DNA from: Saccharina japonica
Lineage: Eukaryota > Sar > Phaeophyceae > Laminariales > Laminariaceae
Direction: 5' to 3'
DNA: 64,000 nt
Assembly (NCBI GenBank): GCA_008828725.1
Contig: MEHQ01001731.1
Span: 181,533-245,532 of the forward strand
The position numbers and the translations under genes were made by a program. The notes beneath the pieces are model-generated. The model did not search any database. It saw nothing but the letters and a program-made list of their open reading frames with translations, and had not been told where the DNA came from. Shown here piece after piece: positions 9,000-18,480 of this stretch (positions are counted from its first letter, which is position 1; every line of letters begins with the position of its first letter).

Positions 9000-11900
9000 G
9001 TGCGTGCTTACGTTTGTTTTTGTTTTGCGAAGGTTTACGTACTGCTCGGGTTTTCTTCCTCTCTTGTACAGCTCTCGAGTCAAAAGTCCGAAAGTCGAGA
9101 GTGCGTGGTGGCAAAACATGAGCGTGCTGTACGGCAAAAGCCGAAAGCCTGCGGCCCGCTTGACTTTATCTCTGCATGCCAGTACAACAGTAGTACCGTA
9201 CGAGTTATAGATATGTTGTCTTCACACCAAGCCACTCTTTCTACTCGTACGAGTATACGAAGTACGTACTCGTACGTACTCACCGACATCAACAAACCCA
9301 TCAGTGTCCGTCTTGATTCTGTGATTTTCCAGTGTGTACTGTAGCACCTGGTAATCGTGTACCAGGTACCACGTACTCACGTACCCCGGGTACTACTATT
9401 GTCTGGACGATCCTTGTCGTGGGCGGGGGAGCTTGCGCTTTGCGCCGTCGATTTTCCACAGTACGTCAGGACTCGACCCCAAAGCCTCCGATTTTTACCA
9501 ACAATATTTGGTCCCATTTACTATGGTCCCCCGTAACAATACGAGTACGTACGTACTGATAATCCATATGAACAGAACCTTGTTGTGACACCATGCTTGA
9601 ACAAGCTCGAGCATGGACTATTACACACCTGGTACGTATATACCTGGTAGGATTCAGTGTAAGCCCCACCGCTGGGCACGATTTCTACATCCATTGTTTT
9701 TCGTACGCAGCGCTCCTCAAAAAGTGAGTCTTACGTTACTACGACTGTAAGAGGTTATTTCTTATTGGTGTGTCTATACTTACTGTACCCTTATTACCAG
9801 GGATGTTGTTAATAATGTTATTTATTATTCTTGGGTCTATACTCTCACTACTGTACCCTCCTATCTTCGCCTGCTGCTAAACATTCGACTGCTTCGTCTT
9901 CGCTCCGACTCCGACTCCGACCTGCGGCGGTGGCATTGTGCGGGCGCACGGATGGACGGATACATAACTACACGTTCAGCAATCGGACGACCGCAGAGTC
10001 TGTGTGGGCACGCGCGCCGAGCGAAGCTTCGCGAAGGCCGGGCGACGCCGGCGACGTCGGCGATGGCGCCAACGCCAGCGTTAGTGCTACCTTCGGTGGT
10101 AACGCCCCTGCGTTAGGAGTGCGAGGGCCAGACGGGAGGGGCAGCGGCAGGAGGTCTATGACGTCGTCGACGACGTTGTCGACCTCATCATCATCATCAT
10201 CATCATCGTCATCCTCATCCGAGGAGGAGGGGGAAGAGGAAGGGGAGGAAGAGCCCGGATTTTCTGCCAACGGAAGAGGTATGCGGAGTACTAATCCGGG
10301 GGGGGTGCATGCAGTACGTACAGTAGTAGTAATCCTAACCAAATATGGTGTGAAAATATAGCGGGGGTACATGGTTGTCTAGGTCAATCGTGGGGATCTG
10401 ATTGCTAATATGGTCCCTCCGCAAAGATGCTGGTTGACGGACAGCCAGCGGCCAAGGAAATCCCCACGCTAAAATTGTTAGTATAATAAGTCCAATATTT
10501 GCCTTGACGGGTCAAACCTACTGCTTGTAGACCGTCAACCCTATGACCGACTCGACATCTGCTCGTCCAGCGCCGTATCCCTCCGCGTCTTTCTGTGTCC
10601 GATCCTTCGGTCACTACCCTGTGTTCTTAGTATACGCGGGTTCTGATTACTTTGCCCCCTCCGTAATACTATCAATGCAAGTAGTGCTCCTCCACAAAGA
10701 TGGCGGCTGGCGGCACTCTCTTGCCCTTTGACGGACAACCAGCGGTCAAGGAAACCCTCACACTAAAAGTAGTATAATAAGTCCAATATTTTGCCTTGAC
10801 GGGTCAAACCTACTGTAGACCGTCAACCCTACGACCGACTTGACATCTGCTCCTCGAGCGCTGTATCCCTCCGCACCTTACGTGTCCGATCCTTCGGGCA
10901 CTACCACACTATGTTCAATATATACAAAAACCCTATTATATAACTCAGTTGTTTGATGATATATACCTACTATATACGTACTACGGGTTTTTTTTTTTTT
11001 TTTTTTTTTTTCCTCCGGCGGATGGGTCAAAATAAAGCTTACGCCCTCCACACTTCCACGTCTCACTTCGTGTCGTGTGTCAATTCACTCCATGCCCCCT
11101 CGGAAGTATCAGCCCTTGCTGTCTACGACCTTCGGGGGCTGATACTTCCGAGGGGGCATGGAGTGAATTGACACTACGGGTGTTTGATGATATATACCTA
11201 TATACTACGGAGGGCATAGAGTAAATAGGACCAAATGTTGTTACTAAAAATAGAGCTAAATATATAGGTTTTTGTGTGTACCGTATATCCTATTTACCAT
11301 GGTCCCCCCGTAATAGTTGATTTTACTTCAGCAGATGGTGTCATGTACCAATATGGACGAAAATATAAGGAACGTTTGGTCTCCATATCAATACTTGAAC
11401 GCTCCTTACATTTACGTCCAGAGTGTTTCTGTTCCGGATCGATTACAATCATGTACGCAGACAGAACCGCTAAAACTACTTTGATTTGCGGCCTTCATCG
11501 TCGCGTGAGAGTGCAGCATGCGGTAGTTTATTATTGCGCTGCCGTTCGAAGTTGAAATACCCTGGTGGAAAGCATCACCCCCTAACCTACAGCAATGGTC
11601 ACACCCGAAAAAAAAACAATCAATTAATTTGACGCTGTCATCCACATGCAAAAAAAGTTCGACACCCAAAGTAGTTCTTAGTAGGGTATGCAGCTCACCC
11701 TTCATGCGCCTCACCTATCACGTCACGACGTTGAAAGTCCGCCTCACAAACGGTTCTTCGTAGGATGCGGCTCACCCTTCATGCGACTCGCCCATCACCT
11801 CACGGCGCTTCGCGCGTGGTGCAAGCAGTGTCTGCCTGGTCGGTGAAAACCCGACGTGCTGCGTCCCGGCGTTGTAGGGATGCGAGGTTTTATTGTCGCA

Positions 11901-13448
11901 TGAGTACACCCCCTAAACCTACTGTAGCAGCCGGCTTCACCTTCGGGTGGTTGGTGCATGTAAAGCGTCATTCATATGCATCATGCGTTTCCCTATAAAG
12001 TTCCACAATGTTGTATGATATGTATGCACTGCTGCCGTCATGTCTGTCACATTGCAGGCCGATACGAAGAAGCAGAAAATGGAGAAGGTTCGAGCACAGG
12101 GCGGAGCTCCTCCTCCTCCCCCTCCTCCTCCTCGTCCTCGTCCTCGTCGCAAAGGTCGTCGCGGTCGGACTCAACGAGCAGCAGCTGGGCGGCGCTGATG
12201 GAGCACAACTTCCGCCTCTTGATGGACTCGGACGAAGGGCGGGCGTTGCTAGAAAGAGAAGTGCAGGCTCTCAGCGCGCGCCGCCCGCGACCTGGACAGC
12301 GGCGATCTGCACACGGTAAGATAATTTACGAGGGAATGCGAGCTTTCTAATCCACACGCGTCGATAAAAAGTAGGGACCCCTTTCGAATTGGCTGAAGCC
12401 GAATTTACGACGTAGGTTCTACGATCACCCATCGAGATTAATATACAGACTGATTCATTGGTACGTATATACAGTTTTGGTAAGTGTTCAGGTCTGATTG
12501 ATAGCATCTTGCGTGTTTTGAAGTCATTGGGTTCTTCTGCCACTGTAGTTTCTCTTTGGGCAATGGTCATTTGGGGGTATACCCCCTGGTTTTACGGCCA
12601 TTTGGGGGTAGGGTCAACTTGCGCCCGCGGAAAGGGCTCCCGCGGGCCCAAACAGGCCTCAAACGCCATTCCGAAGGCCTGGCGAGATGCCCGAAGCCCG
12701 CGCCAAGCACGCACATGTTTTTTTTTTTTCAGGCACGTCTTTGGGCCTTACAGGGCGGCGGCGCACGAGGGAGCAGACTAAGCCCCCCGTTTGACCACAT
12801 CTCGGGGGGGGATAACCCCTCGTACCTACTAAATTTATCTACTCCCCCCGATTGACCACTTTTTTCACCCCGTTCGACCGAAACCATACCCCCGTTTGAC
12901 CATCTGCGACAGCCTCAAAAGCGACTACAGCAGTACGTATCCATGTCACCGCCGAACAGACCGAATAGACCACGTGGCGGAACATCCAGAACTCGCGAAT
13001 AGTCTGGATCGTTTGCCCCCCAAAATATCGGCGGAACAACATAAAAATCAAATCTTCATACGCGACATGAAGATATCGGCTCTTCTCAGAAAATGTAGGC
13101 CTTTGTGATGGCAAAAGGAAGTGGTGTGAGAAGCAGGACACATACGGGTACGAGATGCTCGGTTGATCTCAGGGGGTCGTGGGTTGCTGGGTGTTTCGTG
13201 CTGGGTGCGTGGTGCTTCGTTGCTGGGTGCTGTGCGTCATGGATGCTCGGTGCTTGGTTTTGTCGGACGGGAGGGGTCTTTGGGACACGAACAACATCAG
13301 GCGCAACGTTCGTTCGTTAGTGTTATTGAGAGGTGCTCTCCTCCCGTCCCCCATCGTATCCATCCCCCGAGACCGCTTGCGACGGAGCACACGATATGTT
13401 AACCTATGTTATACTACTCGTACTATACTACTTCTACTACTGCTACGG

Positions 13449-13517
<69 letters not shown>

Positions 13518-14829
13518 TTAATACTACTTCTACTACTGATCGAGATTGACGAGTACCGGAGCCGCTTGCCGCCTTGGGTTCCTCTGTTTTCTGTAGCCTC
13601 TATTTTGCGGTATCTGTTAGTTTCGCCCCTCTTCCCCTTTCCCTTTCGTTCGTGTTGACCCCTCATCCTGTTTGTCCTTCCCACGGGTTGGGGGTCGAGG
13701 GACTTCCTTGCTTTTTTCGCGTCGCAACGAACCTGGTTACAAACGTACCGGTGCGTGGTACGTTTCAGCAGTGATTTGTTTGAACTACGGTAATTACGGG
13801 TAACATAGGCAACTTATAACATTACGGGTAACCACGAAGAAACGGCAGCTACGATTACTCGTAACAAACTCCGTAGCAGTAGTAGAAGTAGTATAGTACG
13901 AGTAGTATAACATAGGTTAACATATCGTGTGCTCCGTCGCAAGCGGTCTCGGGGGATGGATACGATGGGGGACGGGAGGAGAGCACCTCTCAATAACACT
14001 AACGAACGAACGTTGCGCCTGATGTTGTTCGTGTCCCAAAGACCCCTCCCGTCCGACAAAACCAAGCACCGAGCATCCATGACGCACAGCACCCAGCAAC
14101 GAAGCACCACGCACCCAGCACGAAACACCCAGCAACCCACGACCCCCTGAGATCAACCGAGCATCTCGTACCCGTATGTGTCCTGCTTCTCACACCACTT
14201 CCTTTTGCCATCACAAGGGCCTACATTTTCTGAGAAGAGCCGATATCTTCATGTCGCGTATGAAGATTTGATTTTTATGTTGTTCCGCCGATATTTTGGG
14301 GGGCAAACGATCCAGACTATTCGCGAGTTCTGGATGTTCCGCCCCGTGGTCTATTCGGTCTGTTCGGCCGTGACATGGATACGTACTGCTGTAGTCGCTT
14401 TTGAGGCTGTCGCAGATGGTCAAACGGGGGTATGGTTTCGGTCGAACGGGGTGAAAAAAGTGGTCAATCGGGGGGAGTAGATAAATTTAGTAGGTACGAG
14501 GGGTTACCCCCCCCCGAGATGTGGTCAAACGGGGGGCTTAGTCTGCTCCCTCGTGCGCCGCCGCCCTGTAAGGCCCAAAGACGTGCCTGAAAAAAAAAAA
14601 AAAAACATGTGCGTGCTTGGCGCGGGCTTCAGGCATCTCGCCAGGCCTTCGGAATGGCGTTTGAGGCCTGTTTGGGCCCGCGGGAGCCCTTTCCGCGGGC
14701 GCAAGTTGACCCTACCCCCAAATGGCCGTAAAACCAGGGGGTATACCCCCAAATGACCATTGCCCTTTCTCTTTCGTAGGTGGATGTCATGCTTGGAACA
14801 AGCTCTGCACATGGTCAGATGGCAAATGA
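8785..14829 (+). CDS. WW-domain protein gene (5' end missing)
   Basis: Four exons join in phase: 8785-8999, 9980-10278, 12058-12315 and probably 14780-14829 (822 nt, 274 codons with stop). Joining exons 1 and 2 creates a WW domain: Trp at 8965, then about 21 residues including HYSSNGLPFY and HNRTTAESV, then the second Trp. WW domains bind proline-rich ligands in adaptor and splicing proteins. After the domain come Gly/Ala-rich sequence, a Ser run, an acidic block (EEEGEEEGEEE), another Ser-rich block, and a helical segment with MEHNFRLLMDSDEGRALLER. The first exon starts in phase 0 right after an acceptor and an in-frame stop, so at least one upstream exon is unseen. The last intron contains a foldback transposon. 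An alternative last exon lies inside that element (12733-12798). Confidence 0.6.
9980..10278 (+). CDS. WW gene, second exon
   Basis: The acceptor TTCAG ends at 9979 and the donor is GTATGC at 10279. Its first base completes a His codon with exon 1, then NRTTAESVW finishes the WW domain. The rest is Gly/Ala/Asp-rich, followed by poly-Ser (TCA/TCATCC repeat, 10187-10220) and an acidic Glu block. Confidence 0.65.
10405..10640 (+). repeat. Tandem duplication, left unit
   Basis: Matches 10680-10925 in order, sharing CAAAGATG, AGCGG.CAAGGAAA, TAGTATAATAAGTCCAATAT, TTGCCTTGACGGGTCAAACC and CGATCCTTCGG. It lies inside the second intron of the WW gene. No coding frame is common to both units. Confidence 0.85.
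10680..10925 (+). repeat. Tandem duplication, right unit
   Basis: Second copy of the unit at 10405-10640, with a few percent to 15 percent visible differences and small indels. Confidence 0.85.
10987..11012 (+). repeat. Poly-T run
   Basis: About 26 T residues followed by CCTCCGGCGGATG, a sequence found in inverted form at 47350-47390 next to poly-A. Possibly the tail of a small retroposed sequence. Confidence 0.8.
11077..11174. repeat. Perfect 39-bp inverted repeat (hairpin)
   Basis: Arms 11077-11115 and 11136-11174 are exact reverse complements, separated by a 20-base loop. Both outer ends read GTGTCAATTCACTCC. It lies inside the second WW-gene intron. Confidence 0.95.
11203..11316. mobile_element. 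M1 MITE-like element
   Basis: Left end ACTACGGAGGGCATAGAGTA, right end TTTACCATGGTCCCCCC then GTAATAG; the interior has GGACCAAATGTTGTTAC and TATATAGGTTTTTGTGTG, as in other M1 copies. Confidence 0.8.
11350..11428. mobile_element. M3 MITE-like hairpin
   Basis: GACGAAAATATAAGGAACG and GCTCCTTACATTTACGTCCA are inverted ends; GAGTGT follows. Confidence 0.7.
11690..11920 (-). repeat. RA dispersed repeat, partial
   Basis: On the minus strand: the GGTTTTCACC..AGGCAGACA..GCACCA..CGCGAAGCGCCGTGAGGTGA order of the RA unit at 26640-26740. Its tail is duplicated (two CTCACCCTTCATGCG motifs at 11694 and 11772). Confidence 0.75.
12058..12315 (+). CDS. WW gene, third exon
   Basis: The acceptor CATTGCAG ends at 12057 and the donor is GTAAGA at 12316. 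Its two leading bases complete a Gly codon left by exon 2. It encodes EEAENGEG, a long Ser tract, then SSWAALMEHNFRLLMDSDEG and an Arg-rich end. It finishes with one base of a codon, compatible with either proposed last exon. Confidence 0.6.
12733..12798 (+). CDS. Alternative last exon inside the foldback arm
   Basis: A poly-T tract followed by CAG ends at 12732. Joined to exon 3 it continues in phase for 21 codons (GTSLGLTGRRRTREQTKPPV) to a TGA. The same sequence exists inverted in the right arm. If used, part of the transposon has been taken up as protein-coding sequence. Confidence 0.2.
13450..13520 (+). repeat. TAC/CTA trinucleotide repeat
   Basis: About 23 CTA units in the centre of the foldback element. 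They create poly-Tyr, poly-Leu and poly-Ser frames that are not genes. Shorter CTA arrays occur at 48540-48570. Confidence 0.95.
14780..14829 (+). CDS. WW gene, probable last exon
   Basis: The acceptor TTTCTCTTTCGTAG ends at 14779. Joined to exon 3 the frame runs GGCHAWNKLCTWSDGK and stops at TGA 14827-14829. Its pyrimidine tract is the right copy of the transposon target duplication. If the transposon is removed, the intron keeps one complete tract next to this exon, which favours this exon as the ancestral end. Confidence 0.4.
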
Positions 14830-15640
14830 AATAATTGTAATACATTTAAAGAAATAAGTAAAAAACAAAATCGGCTGTGAGATCGAGGAAGTTGTCTCAA
14901 AACTCCTACTTGCAAGCTGTTTACAATACTTTGGTAAATTTTGCGATTCTGCATATTCTCAAAATGGACCAACGCGCACAAGTTGACGACAGTTATGAAT
15001 ATCGTTCTGCAGGAGTTTGTATGCACCGATAGTTATACTTCCGTATTTATTTAGCCACACGTAACCTGAAAAATCTGGTTTCACTTTATTGTCAAATATC
15101 AACTTTACGAAACGCATGTAAGTGTAAGGGTAGCAGAGCAAAAATACGCCATACCTTTAGAACAAAGCACCCACGGACACTGGGTGTGTTGGATGTCGAC
15201 GGATAGAAGAACGGTTAAATGTGAAGAACACACACACTGAAAAATTGACAAAGCGTCCGGTCTATACCAGGTATATGATACTGATGTTGGTGCTGTTCCT
15301 TTCGTCTCGGGAACGTCGGAACGGTTCTTCTCTAGAACTTATATTCAAGGGCCTATATTCAATATGCTCCACAAGTCGGGCAGATCATGATCTGCCTGGC
15401 ATAGATCGTACAGATCAGTGAGCTGGGGCATGTTATAGAGCATGGCTATCCTACAGATCGTCAAGTACGTGGAAACGTGTACAGATCGCATACGTAGGTC
15501 GAAGCAGACCAGAGTATGGTGTGCACGTGTACAAGCCCGGGCATGCGCACGATAACAACACTACGCCCTGTAGATCACTGCGAGTACGGCGCAAACATAT
15601 ACGGATCATTCAAATCTTCTTGTAGATCAGCCCCGTGGAT
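14830..15640. other. Stretch without recognised gene
   Basis: An M6 fragment lies at 15165-15235 (GAAC..CACCCACGGACACTGGGTG..TGTGAAGAACACACACAC). From 15370 to 15660 the DNA is rich in GATC words (AGATCATGATCT and similar). No exon is supported. Confidence 0.5.
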
Positions 15641-15644
15641 ATTA

Positions 15645-15970
15645 GTTCAGATGGTACGGACCCATGAGAATGGCCTGCTGTGATCTGATCTAATATGTAC
15701 GGTGATCTTCTTTGTCCGGCGTGCGAAATACCTCACGCTCCCCGAAATCGGCCCCGTCGATATTACTGTAGTTCAGATGGTGCAGACCCGTGAGAATGAA
15801 CTGCTGCGTGATCTAATCTGTACGGCGATATGCTTTGTCCGGCGTGCGAAATACCTCGCGCTCCCCTAGGTCAGCCGCGTGGGCATTTGTTCAGATGGTG
15901 CAGACCTGTGAGAATGAACTGCTGTGTGATTTGATCTGTACGGTGCTCTTCTTTGTCTGACGTGTGACAA
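15645..15970 (+). repeat. Three tandem copies of an exon-like segment
   Basis: Units near 15645-15740, 15771-15869 and 15888-15970 share TTCAGATGGT, GAGAATG, CTGCTG.GTGAT and CTTTGTCCGGCGTGCGAAATA. The middle copy keeps an open frame from ATG 15777 to TAG 15869 (31 codons: MVQTRENELLRDLICTAICF and ten more). The outer two are broken by stops. TGTAG or TTTG precedes the shared start, so this may be an exon with a decayed acceptor, duplicated twice. Confidence 0.6.
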
Positions 15971-16160
15971 AACTTCCGTGCTTGGAAGGCAAACGGAAGC
16001 GAACCCGGAGAGCCCCGTACAGGAAAAAGCAAGAGCTGGACGGAGACGTTGAAATGGCCCTGCTGGGTGCCGACACAGGTGAACGACCGGACGACGCCAA
16101 AACCTCACCTTGGTTGCTCGCGAGGAAAACCCTAACATACGTTCTCGCAGCAGCTTTCAC
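15960..16160 (+). CDS. Possible exon with membrane segment
   Basis: Directly after the third tandem unit an open frame runs through a basic stretch (KRKRTRRAPYRKK), then ELDGDVEMALLGADTGERPD, then a hydrophobic segment (LTYVLAAAFTIIITI) that could span a membrane. Its end runs into a hairpin element at about 16165, so no donor could be fixed. No family recognised. Confidence 0.3.
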
Positions 16161-16164
16161 TATT

Positions 16165-16400
16165 ATTATCACTATTAGGGCCCGTATTAACGAGTATAAA
16201 ATAAATTCAATTTGGAAAAATAAAAATAAAAATTCGCTTTTCATTGGTCAACACACGCACCAGCACCAATTTTTATGCCCCAAGATCCTACTCTTTGGTG
16301 CTGGTGCGTGTGTTGACCAATGAAAAGCGGATTTGAATCAAAAAAATTCCAAATTGAATTTTTTTCTTCTTCGTTAAAACGGGCCCTTATTATCAGCCTT
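16165..16400. mobile_element. Hairpin MITE-like element
   Basis: Outer ends TTATTATC..AGGGCCCGTATTAACG and CGTTAAAACGGGCCCTTATT are inverted. Inner arms 16236-16268 and 16296-16328 (CATTGGTCAACACACGCACC and its complement) are nearly perfect. AT-rich middle arms (AAATTCAATTTGGAA) also pair. No coding frame. Confidence 0.75.
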
Positions 16401-16939
16401 AATTGTTGTTTTTTTTTCATCAGCTGTGAGGTCGAAGATTTCGTCGAAGCTCCATCGTTGCCAGCTGCGTATTATGCTTCAACCGCGCGTACCACAGCTA
16501 TTTACAATCGACCATCAACTAGATATCTCAAGACTTGCCGGGTTGTCTACAATACGCGGCACAACACTCAAGACATTGGGCTGCATTGGGAGTAACGGAG
16601 GTTTGGACTCGACTTTTTGCTCGAAACACAAGAACTCCCATTTTTTTACAGTGACAACTCTGACTCCGACCACGACCACGACCGGTTCCTGAAAGCTACC
16701 GCAACTTTTCTTCCTTCGTTGTTGGGAGACACTAACATCCAATGAGCTACGAGTATAATAATACGAAGTACCTGGTAGTAGTTAGCGCTGACTGTCAGCT
16801 GAGGCGTTCTGCGACAGGGGTGGCACCTTTTTTTTTTGCCTGCTGAGGCAAATACTTATTATCTCCGGCAGATGGGGCTTCTCAACTGAGGAACTACCCA
16901 GCAAGGCATGCCTTATTGCAATCGTTTTCATTACAGACT

Positions 16940-17184
16940 TAGGGTCGTTCTTATCGAGCAGCTTTTTTTCCATAATTTCCAATATTTTTTTCCCAAAAAA
17001 AAAGGAAATCTTGGAAATCTTGGAAATCTTGGAATTTTTTCAGAGGGCAAAATGTTTGGAAGGCTTCACGTTCCAATACATGGAAGAAAAAATGGAAAAA
17101 ATGGAAATATAGAAAATTGCGCGAAAACAAAAATTAGAAATTTAGGAAATTTAGGAAATGTATGGCTCCGATAAGAATGGCCCT
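16940..17184. mobile_element. M4 MITE-like element, full length
   Basis: Ends AGGGTCGTTCTTATCGAG and CTCCGATAAGAATGGCCCT are inverted. The interior is A-rich with TTCAGAGGGCAAAATGTTTG and GAAAATTGCGCGAAAA. Other copies: 33305, 42240 (left half), 43715 (right half), 47206. Confidence 0.8.
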
Positions 17185-17574
17185 TACTGTACGTAGGCCA
17201 TAGAATTACTCACCGGATTAAGTGTGCATTTAAGTCATGCCTTATTGCAATAATTTTCATTACAGAGTTAACTGTTCGTAGACCATAGGATCACTCATCG
17301 GATTCAACGCGCATTTTTTCTTTTTTTCAAGCCGGTTTTTGGGTGACTTACTTTTAGTAGTAGTATGGTGAATTACTAATAGTATGGAGCTCCTCAAGCA
17401 AGGACTGTCATAAAAACAATTGAAGCTGCACCGCTACCTTGAGTAGCACATGCGTCGCCTCAGAGGTTAAGGGGTGGATGCTGGCCCAGTGGCTACGGCG
17501 AATGTCTACCAAAAGCACAGCCTGGGGTTGTGTAGGTTTTACCCGCCCCAGTATTTCCTTGCGTGCTCATATGC

Positions 17575-18322
17575 CGCCCTCGGCAAGGCAGCGAGCACGG
17601 CATCATAGCGAAACGATGCGCAACGATGTTTATCGTTTCCGATGCACCGGAGCAAGCAGTAGAACTAGCGGCGGTAGCTGCTGTATATATAGTGACACGT
17701 CTTTGCTTACGGAAGACGTCCTCCTCCTTCAGCGCCTCATCCATATTGGAAGCCCAAGCCCCGACCGTGACCCGCTCTTGAAAGTTATCCTTCTTCGCTT
17801 CCCGCCCCCGTATTTTCTTGTTGCTCCTGTACCGTCTCCTAAGCAAACATTTCATTATGTAATTCACCCAATATAACCCCGCTTTGCCGCTCTCTGTAAG
17901 GTAGCGAGCACGGAAGCGGGAGAACGGTATCCTCCTTATCGATATACCCTCCTAGCGGCGACGCTACTGATACACGCTAGTACGAGTAGCGATACATATT
18001 TTACTGACCGTGGGGACGTTCCCCTGTAACGCCTCCTCCATAAACAACGGAAACCCTATAGCCCCGACCGACCGACCCCGCTCTTGAAACCTACATTTCT
18101 CCGTTTCCTGCCTCTCGTGGATACTTGGTGCCCTCGGCAAAGGGAGCGAGCACGGCAGCAGCGGGACGGCATCGTCCTTCTCGATGCACCTGAGCAGTAG
18201 CAGTGACGCTAGCGATACGTCTTTGCTGACTGAGGACGTCCTCCTCCAGCGCCTGGAACGAGTGGAGCAAAGCCTCATCGCCGCGGTGGACGCCGTTTTC
18301 GGTTTCTTGCACACTTCGTTCG
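17575..18322 (+). repeat. Three tandem copies of a second exon-like segment
   Basis: Units begin near 17575, 17883 and 18125 and share GCGAGCACGG, CACGTCTTTGCT or its variants, and GACGTCCTCCTCC. Unit 1 keeps the reading DTSLLTEDVLL then drifts; unit 2 is badly decayed; unit 3 is intact (see 18184-18322). This looks like local exon duplication with decay of two copies. Confidence 0.6.
18184..18322 (+). CDS. Intact exon of the triplicated segment
   Basis: An open frame with ATG at 18184 (or continuing from an acceptor further left) reads SDTSLLTEDVLLQRLERVEQ then SLIAAVDAVFGFLHTSFG, a helical, heptad-like sequence. It ends at donor TTCG/GTGAGA at 18323. Unit 1 of the triplication retains the same DTSLLTEDVLL reading, which supports this frame as the one under selection. 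Product unknown; no partner exon identified. Confidence 0.4.
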
Positions 18323-18384
18323 GTGAGACAAGAAAAAAAGAAAAAAAAAACATGTCACCATGTTCCAGCAGGGGGGGGGAGGGG

Positions 18385-18480
18385 GGGGGGGGGTACTCAT
18401 TTGTCCCTTGTCATTTGACCATTGACCATGCATCCCTTTCGAGACGGAGCGTATTCCGGCAAGGGGGGATACTAACTACT
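18385..18480 (+). repeat. RB dispersed repeat, partial
   Basis: GTACTCATTTGT..GTCATTTGACCATTGACC..GCATCCCTTTCGAGACGGAG after a G-rich run; matches 26262-26475 and the complement of 63797-64000. Confidence 0.75.

Larger units (their letters stand above)
12549..14774. mobile_element. Foldback / Mutator-type element with 9-bp target duplication
   Basis: Left arm 12558-13448 and right arm 13871-14765 are near-identical reverse complements (about 890 bp), with a few substitutions and poly-T and poly-G length differences. The 422-base centre holds a TAC repeat. The perfect direct repeat TTTCTCTTT flanks both outer ends (12549-12557 and 14766-14774). A 9-bp duplication with very long inverted ends is the pattern of Mutator-like or foldback transposons. 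No transposase frame is visible; paired short frames on both arms only reflect the palindrome, so it is non-autonomous. It sits between the third exon and the probable last exon of the WW gene. Confidence 0.85.

Noticed and set aside
8481..9344. 287-codon plus-strand open frame, the second longest in the window
   Set aside because: It overlaps the WW exon in another phase, has no domain, and crosses a supported acceptor and donor. The spliced WW reading explains the coding signal.
13179..13684. Frames with long Leu, Tyr or Ser runs
   Set aside because: They translate the CTA repeat in the middle of the foldback element; mirror copies appear from the right arm at 13814-14156.
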